From assembly GCA_021788415.1 (NCBI GenBank), contig JAJYKR010000013.1:1-10616 (forward strand): a stretch of DNA of 10,616 nt. Reading direction: 5' to 3'. The notes below the pieces were generated by a model. It saw only the letters and a program-made list of their open reading frames with translations, searched no databases and was not told the DNA's origin. This stretch comes from an archaeon. Lineage in GTDB: Archaea; Thermoproteota; Nitrososphaeria; Nitrososphaerales; UBA183. Shown here piece by piece: positions 7,727 to 10,616 of the stretch (the stretch's first letter is position 1; each line of letters starts with the position of its first letter). The position numbers and the translations under genes were made by a program.

Positions 7727-9002
7727 CCGGCGAGCCGCCTCCGAAGACGTTCCTCAGGAGCTCGAGCTTCTCTTCTTCAGAGAGCGAACCCTGCCTCTTC
7801 CTGGCGAAGCTGGTCGGCCTGGCGAGGAGCTTGCTCACTATCCTCCTCCCCATCGCCTCCAGGACCCTCTTCTCCTTCTCGGAGCCCAGGTTCAGCTTCC
7901 CGAGAGCCCGCTTCAGCTCTTCGGTCCTCACGGCGTCCGCCCACGAGTACAGGTCGGCCAGGGCCGACGAGAGCCTCGTCTGTACGAGCCAGTCGTAGAA
8001 GTCGTCCGCTTCCCTCGACGTCGCCGCTTCTACCTGCTTCATTGCCCCGGGAGCCCTCCGCCCTCTCGCCATCTTCGCCAGGTTGTCAAGGTCGATCAGA
8101 CGTACGTTCTGCATCCCCCTGACGTCCGGCGCGACGTTCCTCGGCATCCCGAGGTCTACGACCACTTTGCTCCTCCGCCCGCCCAGGTCCCCCCTTCTCA
8201 GGACCGGCCTTGTCGCGGCGGTCGCGGATATGATCACGTCGCACTTCGACGCGTTTTCTTTGATGGCCGAATAACGGATGAGCCTGGCTTCCTCCAGCCC
8301 CTTCGGGGGGGTCTTCCTCCTGGTGACCACTATGATCTTGGTCGTCCGGCCGCTTAGCCTCCTCGCAGCGAGCCTGACCATCTTCCCGGTTCCGATCAGC
8401 ATCACGACGCGGCTCTTAGGGGCGATCTGAAGGACAGCTTCAACGGCCAGGTCGCTGAGAGACGCCTCCTCCGATTCGAAGCCGTGTTCCTCCCTTACCC
8501 TGGTGCCAACCCTGTAGGCGCGGTCGAACAGCGGCGCAAGGATCGCGCCTGCAGTTCCTTCCTTCCGCGAGCTGATCCCTGCAGCCCTGACCTGGGACAG
8601 GATCTGAGGTTCCCCGACGACCACCGACTCGAGCCCCGTGGCGACCCTGAACAGGTGCCTCACCGCCTCCGCCCCGGCCGCCTGGTAGAACGCGCCCGTT
8701 GACGCTCCGTCGCCGACAGCCCTCCCTACGGCCCTGAAAAACGAAGACGCGGTGCCCTCTGGGGACCTTGTGGTTACGTACACCTCGAACCTGTTGCAGG
8801 TCGACAGGAGCGCTACCTCTTCTGCGGAGTCAAGCGAACCGAGGACGTGGTCGGCGGACATCGCTTTCAACAGGCCTTCTCTGAACGCAATCCCGGCCGA
8901 CTTGTGAGAAGTCCCGATGAGGAGGAGTTGAGGTACGGAGCCCAAGCTCTCTCTGCGGACAGGGGCAGGAAATACATTGGCAGGTTGTCCGGCTAGGCCC
9001 AA
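7716..9002 (-). CDS. hemA: Glutamyl-tRNA reductase
   Basis: The first committed step of C5 tetrapyrrole synthesis: NADPH-dependent reduction of glutamyl-tRNA(Glu) to glutamate-1-semialdehyde. Up to 428 residues. The N-terminal catalytic domain has LLIGTSHKSA (27-36) and nucleophile Cys69 in LLSTCNRFEVY (65-75). Next come GLESVVVGEPQIL (123-135) and the Rossmann glycine motif GTGKM (204-208). A helical C-terminal dimerisation region follows. No in-frame ATG or GTG lies near the front. TTG 9002 sits about 32 bases after a good TATA box, implying a near-leaderless mRNA. TTG 8945 (residue 20) gives the more usual short GluTR N-terminus but needs a leader of about 60 bases and has only a weak AGAGAGAG ribosome site. 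I give the longer form and hold the start open. It is the first gene of the operon. Confidence 0.96.
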   Translation of the reverse strand: MGLAGQPANVFPAPVRRESLGSVPQLLLIGTSHKSAGIAFREGLLKAMSADHVLGSLDSAEEVALLSTCNRFEVYVTTRSPEGTASSFFRAVGRAVGDGASTGAFYQAAGAEAVRHLFRVATGLESVVVGEPQILSQVRAAGISSRKEGTAGAILAPLFDRAYRVGTRVREEHGFESEEASLSDLAVEAVLQIAPKSRVVMLIGTGKMVRLAARRLSGRTTKIIVVTRRKTPPKGLEEARLIRYSAIKENASKCDVIISATAATRPVLRRGDLGGRRSKVVVDLGMPRNVAPDVRGMQNVRLIDLDNLAKMARGRRAPGAMKQVEAATSREADDFYDWLVQTRLSSALADLYSWADAVRTEELKRALGKLNLGSEKEKRVLEAMGRRIVSKLLARPTSFARKRQGSLSEEEKLELLRNVFGGGSPVGA

Positions 9003-9030
9003 AGACGACGTGGTCGGCCCCGTCGGTTTT

Positions 9031-9037
9031 TATTTAA
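9031..9037 (-). promoter_or_regulatory. TATA box of the hem operon (before hemA)
   Basis: The minus strand reads AACGTTAAATAAAAACC in an otherwise GC-rich sequence. TTAAATA is a good archaeal TATA box, and the preceding bases could be BRE. Transcription should begin about 25 bases downstream, near 9009. It lies in the 89-base gap between the CBS gene and hemA and would drive the whole hem operon. A second AT-rich patch, GCTATAAC, lies just upstream at about 9045-9050. Confidence 0.6.
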
Positions 9038-9091
9038 CGTTTGTTATAGCTTTCGCACTCCAGCTACCCTAATTTTCGCTTCTGCCGATGC

Positions 9092-9904
9092 CTAGTTCCA
9101 CTGGACCCAGCCTATCTTCGGGGTGTGCCGCGCGTGCGCGTCCGCGAAGGCCTGGACGATGTCCCTCGCCGTGACTACCCCCACCCCTTCGTCGTCAAGC
9201 CACAGGGGGAGCCTCTTGAAACCGTGGAGCGACATGATGCCCGCCGCCTCCCGTCCGAAGATCCCTGGCTCGGCGGTCACCAGCGGCACAGACGCGACTT
9301 CGGAAAGTGGGGTGTCCATGTCCCTGTCACGCGCGAGGACCCGCTTGACAAGGTCGCGCTCTGTGAATATCCCCGTCCATCTGTCGCCTCCTGACATGAG
9401 CACGCTTCCGACCTTCCCTTCGTCCATCAGGCGCACCACGTCCCCGACGGAGGCCTCTGGGAGCGCGGTGACTACGTGGGTCGAGATGACCTTCAGGATT
9501 GAGAAGTCGGACTCTGCTCCCTTCAGGACGCGGATGATGTCGGTGGGCGTCACTATGCCGACCAGGTCGGCCCCCTCGAAAACCATCAGCCTGCTCTTCT
9601 TCGCCATCATGGCCGACGCTACCTCTTCCAGCCCCATGGAGGCGCCCACCGCGGGGAAGCGGGGGGAAGAGACCTCGGATATCGCCGTGATCGAAGGGTC
9701 CTTCCCGCGGGAGAGGACCCTCGTGATGAGGTCCCGCTCTGTGAAGACCCCGCAGGGCCCGAGGGAGTCCAGCACCACCACGCTGCCGATGTTGTGCTCG
9801 TCCATGGCTCGGACCGCTTGTGAAACGTCTGACTCCTGGTCCACCGTGACCACGCCCTTTCCCATGAAGTCCCTGACCAGCGGCCCTACGTGCTTCAGCG
9901 ACAT
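9092..9904 (-). CDS. Four-CBS-domain protein (tandem Bateman modules)
   Basis: A 270-residue soluble protein made almost wholly of four CBS motifs, at about 10-68, 75-130, 135-195 and 200-258. Repeats 1 and 3 are clearly duplicated: both have an IGSVVV/VGSVLM-like strand, then GVFTERDLITRVLSRGKD (52-69) and GIFTERDLVKRVLARDRD (178-195). The second and fourth are more diverged (GIVTPTDIIRVL, GVVTARDIVQAF). CBS pairs commonly bind adenine nucleotides or S-adenosylmethionine, so a ligand sensor is likely; there is no enzyme, channel or DNA-binding domain in the chain. The C-terminus ends in the aromatic IGWVQWN. The start ATG 9904 is about 36 bases after a TATA-like box. It lies 89 bases ahead of hemA on the same strand, but hemA has its own promoter, so a link to heme control is only possible. 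Partner and function are unknown. Confidence 0.9.
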   Translation of the reverse strand: MSLKHVGPLVRDFMGKGVVTVDQESDVSQAVRAMDEHNIGSVVVLDSLGPCGVFTERDLITRVLSRGKDPSITAISEVSSPRFPAVGASMGLEEVASAMMAKKSRLMVFEGADLVGIVTPTDIIRVLKGAESDFSILKVISTHVVTALPEASVGDVVRLMDEGKVGSVLMSGGDRWTGIFTERDLVKRVLARDRDMDTPLSEVASVPLVTAEPGIFGREAAGIMSLHGFKRLPLWLDDEGVGVVTARDIVQAFADAHARHTPKIGWVQWN

Positions 9905-9935
9905 CTCATTTCAGTGTGAAAAAGTCCCTCAGGTG

Positions 9936-9944
9936 AATAATAAA
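9936..9944 (-). promoter_or_regulatory. TATA-like box before the CBS gene
   Basis: The minus strand reads CTGTTTATTATTCACC, with TTTATTATT centred about 36 bases before the ATG at 9904. The predicted start of transcription near 9915 would give a leader of about 10 bases. The nearest purine-rich stretch before the ATG, GAAATGAG, is a weak ribosome site, which fits near-leaderless translation. Confidence 0.5.
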
Positions 9945-9956
9945 CAGAGGTTACAA

Positions 9957-9972
9957 TTCCCAACCTTGGGAA
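9957..9972. promoter_or_regulatory. Perfect palindrome, candidate operator upstream of the CBS promoter
   Basis: TTCCCAA and TTGGGAA are perfect inverted 7-base arms separated by CC. The element sits about 12 bases upstream of the CBS TATA-like box, just beyond where BRE would be. That is a plausible place for a dimeric regulator, possibly an activator. It is too short and lacks a T-run for a typical terminator. No second copy was seen before hemA. Confidence 0.4.
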
Positions 9973-10170
9973 GCCAGGAGCACGGGAACTCAGCCGGCCG
10001 GACGACTGCTTCAACCAAGGGAACGTCGCAGAGCCTTTCAGGGCGGTCTCCGCGAAGATGGGGGCGAAGGCTGAAGGCGGGGTTGCCCCCCTTGCCATCG
10101 CGAGGGCCGTGCCGGACGCCGCGGCGGCTCCGGCGTCAGTAACATGAAAGAGACTGGATGCTTGGGCTGC
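9973..10170. other. Intergenic stretch without a supported gene
   Basis: Together with 9905-9972 this makes a 266-base gap between the winged-helix gene and the CBS gene. It stays GC-rich. A minus-strand frame (ATG 10098, 67 codons) and a plus-strand frame open to a TGA at about 10143 both cross it. Neither has a ribosome site or a recognisable product, and the first would overlap the CBS promoter. I saw no tRNA, hairpin-plus-T-run or repeat in it. It could hold a small RNA or an unrecognised small protein. Confidence 0.4.
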
Positions 10171-10616
10171 CTAGAACACGAGCTCTTTGCCGCTCCGCCC
10201 GTCTAGGAGCACCCTCCTGTGCTTCCTCCTAACTACCAGCTCGACCTCGTAGGTCGGATACAGGAACGGCTCGAACGAATCGACGTCCGCTCCTTCCCAC
10301 AGCCCCTTCACAACTTCCTTCACGCTGGACTCCTTCACTTTAGGAGGGACGACCTTCGCTCCTCCCGGGTCCAGCGGGGTGAGCTCGAGGGGGACGAACT
10401 CAGTCGGCCTCCTCGGAAGGTCGGTGAGCCTCCTGTATAGCTTCTTGTTTCGCACCTGGATTGTCCTTACCAGCCGCCGTCCGTCCAGGTTCACGAGGAC
10501 CCTGGAGACTGTGGCTTTCGACTCGCCGAGCGAGCTGGCTACGTCTAGCGCGCTCGTGTCGCTGTCCGCCTTCACTTCTCGAAGCGTTTCGACCTGCAGC
10601 ATCGTCAGGTCGAGGA
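10171..10616 (-). CDS. Winged-helix DNA-binding protein, probably 5' incomplete
   Basis: At least 143 residues from ATG 10602, but the frame stays open to the right edge (LDLT precedes that Met) and no ribosome site lies before it. The true start is therefore probably outside the window. The visible N-terminal region reads TSALDVASSLGESKATVSRV (16-35) and then LVNLDGRRLVR (36-46). This is the helix-turn-helix plus wing of an IclR/TrmB/MarR-like winged helix. A Pro-rich linker follows (about 60-90), then a small C-terminal domain ending YEVELVVRRKHRRVLLDGRS (116-135), which resembles the strand pattern of PepSY-like or archaeal ATPase-tail domains. It could be a small regulator or the C-terminal end of a larger protein. 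A role in controlling the CBS or hem genes is only suggested by closeness. Confidence 0.7.
   Translation of the reverse strand, partial: LDLTMLQVETLREVKADSDTSALDVASSLGESKATVSRVLVNLDGRRLVRTIQVRNKKLYRRLTDLPRRPTEFVPLELTPLDPGGAKVVPPKVKESSVKEVVKGLWEGADVDSFEPFLYPTYEVELVVRRKHRRVLLDGRSGKELVF

Noticed and set aside
9957..9972. Terminator for the winged-helix gene
   Set aside because: The hairpin is short, has a two-base loop and is not followed by a T-run on the minus strand; an operator is a better reading.
9941..9975. Possible tRNA T-arm (GGTTACAATTCCC)
   Set aside because: The T-loop does not match GTTCRANNC, and no acceptor, D or anticodon arms can be built around it.
9895..10098. A 67-residue minus-strand small protein in the gap before the CBS gene
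   Set aside because: It would run through the CBS promoter and past its start codon, has no ribosome site, and resembles no family I know.
9123..10142. A 339-codon plus-strand frame opposite the CBS gene and crossing the intergenic gap
   Set aside because: It is Ser/Thr/Arg-rich shadow translation of a well-supported minus-strand CBS protein, with no recognisable motif.
1..10616. CRISPR arrays, insertion sequences, phage genes or other defence systems
   Set aside because: No direct-repeat arrays, transposase motifs, terminal inverted repeats or nuclease/toxin-like genes were seen. The window is housekeeping tetrapyrrole synthesis with flanking regulatory-type and transport genes.

Overview
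The window is one compact, GC-rich, almost gene-saturated stretch in which every supported gene lies on the minus strand. Transcription therefore runs from high to low coordinates. The core is an eight-gene heme operon, in transcription order hemA, hemC, hemD, hemB, hemQ (chdC), hemL, hemE, hemH (cpfC-like). Its genes overlap by a few bases or are separated by fewer than ten.

The organism is most likely an archaeon. Three gene or operon starts (the CBS protein, hemA and the ABC ATPase) have an A/T-rich archaeal-type TATA element about 32-36 bases upstream of the start codon, which implies very short 5' leaders. Internal operon genes instead use Shine-Dalgarno sites. A four-CBS-domain protein and a winged-helix protein beside the operon also fit an archaeon. 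The phylum cannot be settled from the sequence; a GC-rich Nitrososphaeria-like or Thermoplasmata-like lineage would be my guess.

Layout from right to left: an incomplete winged-helix protein (10616-10171); a 266-base non-coding gap with a palindrome and the CBS promoter; a tandem-Bateman CBS protein (9904-9092); an 89-base gap with the hemA promoter; the hem operon (9002-1134); a 67-base gap with a weak promoter-like element; an ABC exporter ATPase (1066-131); and the first 49 codons of its ABC-2 type permease, which runs off the left edge.

Together the genes convert glutamyl-tRNA to 5-aminolevulinate (hemA, hemL), then to porphobilinogen (hemB), hydroxymethylbilane (hemC), uroporphyrinogen III (hemD) and coproporphyrinogen III (hemE). 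HemH inserts iron and HemQ decarboxylates coproheme to heme b. This set points to the coproporphyrin-dependent route rather than the siroheme-dependent (Ahb) route used by many archaea. The coproporphyrinogen oxidase that must act between HemE and HemH (CgoX/HemY or an analogue) is not in the window, and no siroheme-branch gene is present either. I found no RNA genes, insertion sequences or CRISPR arrays.
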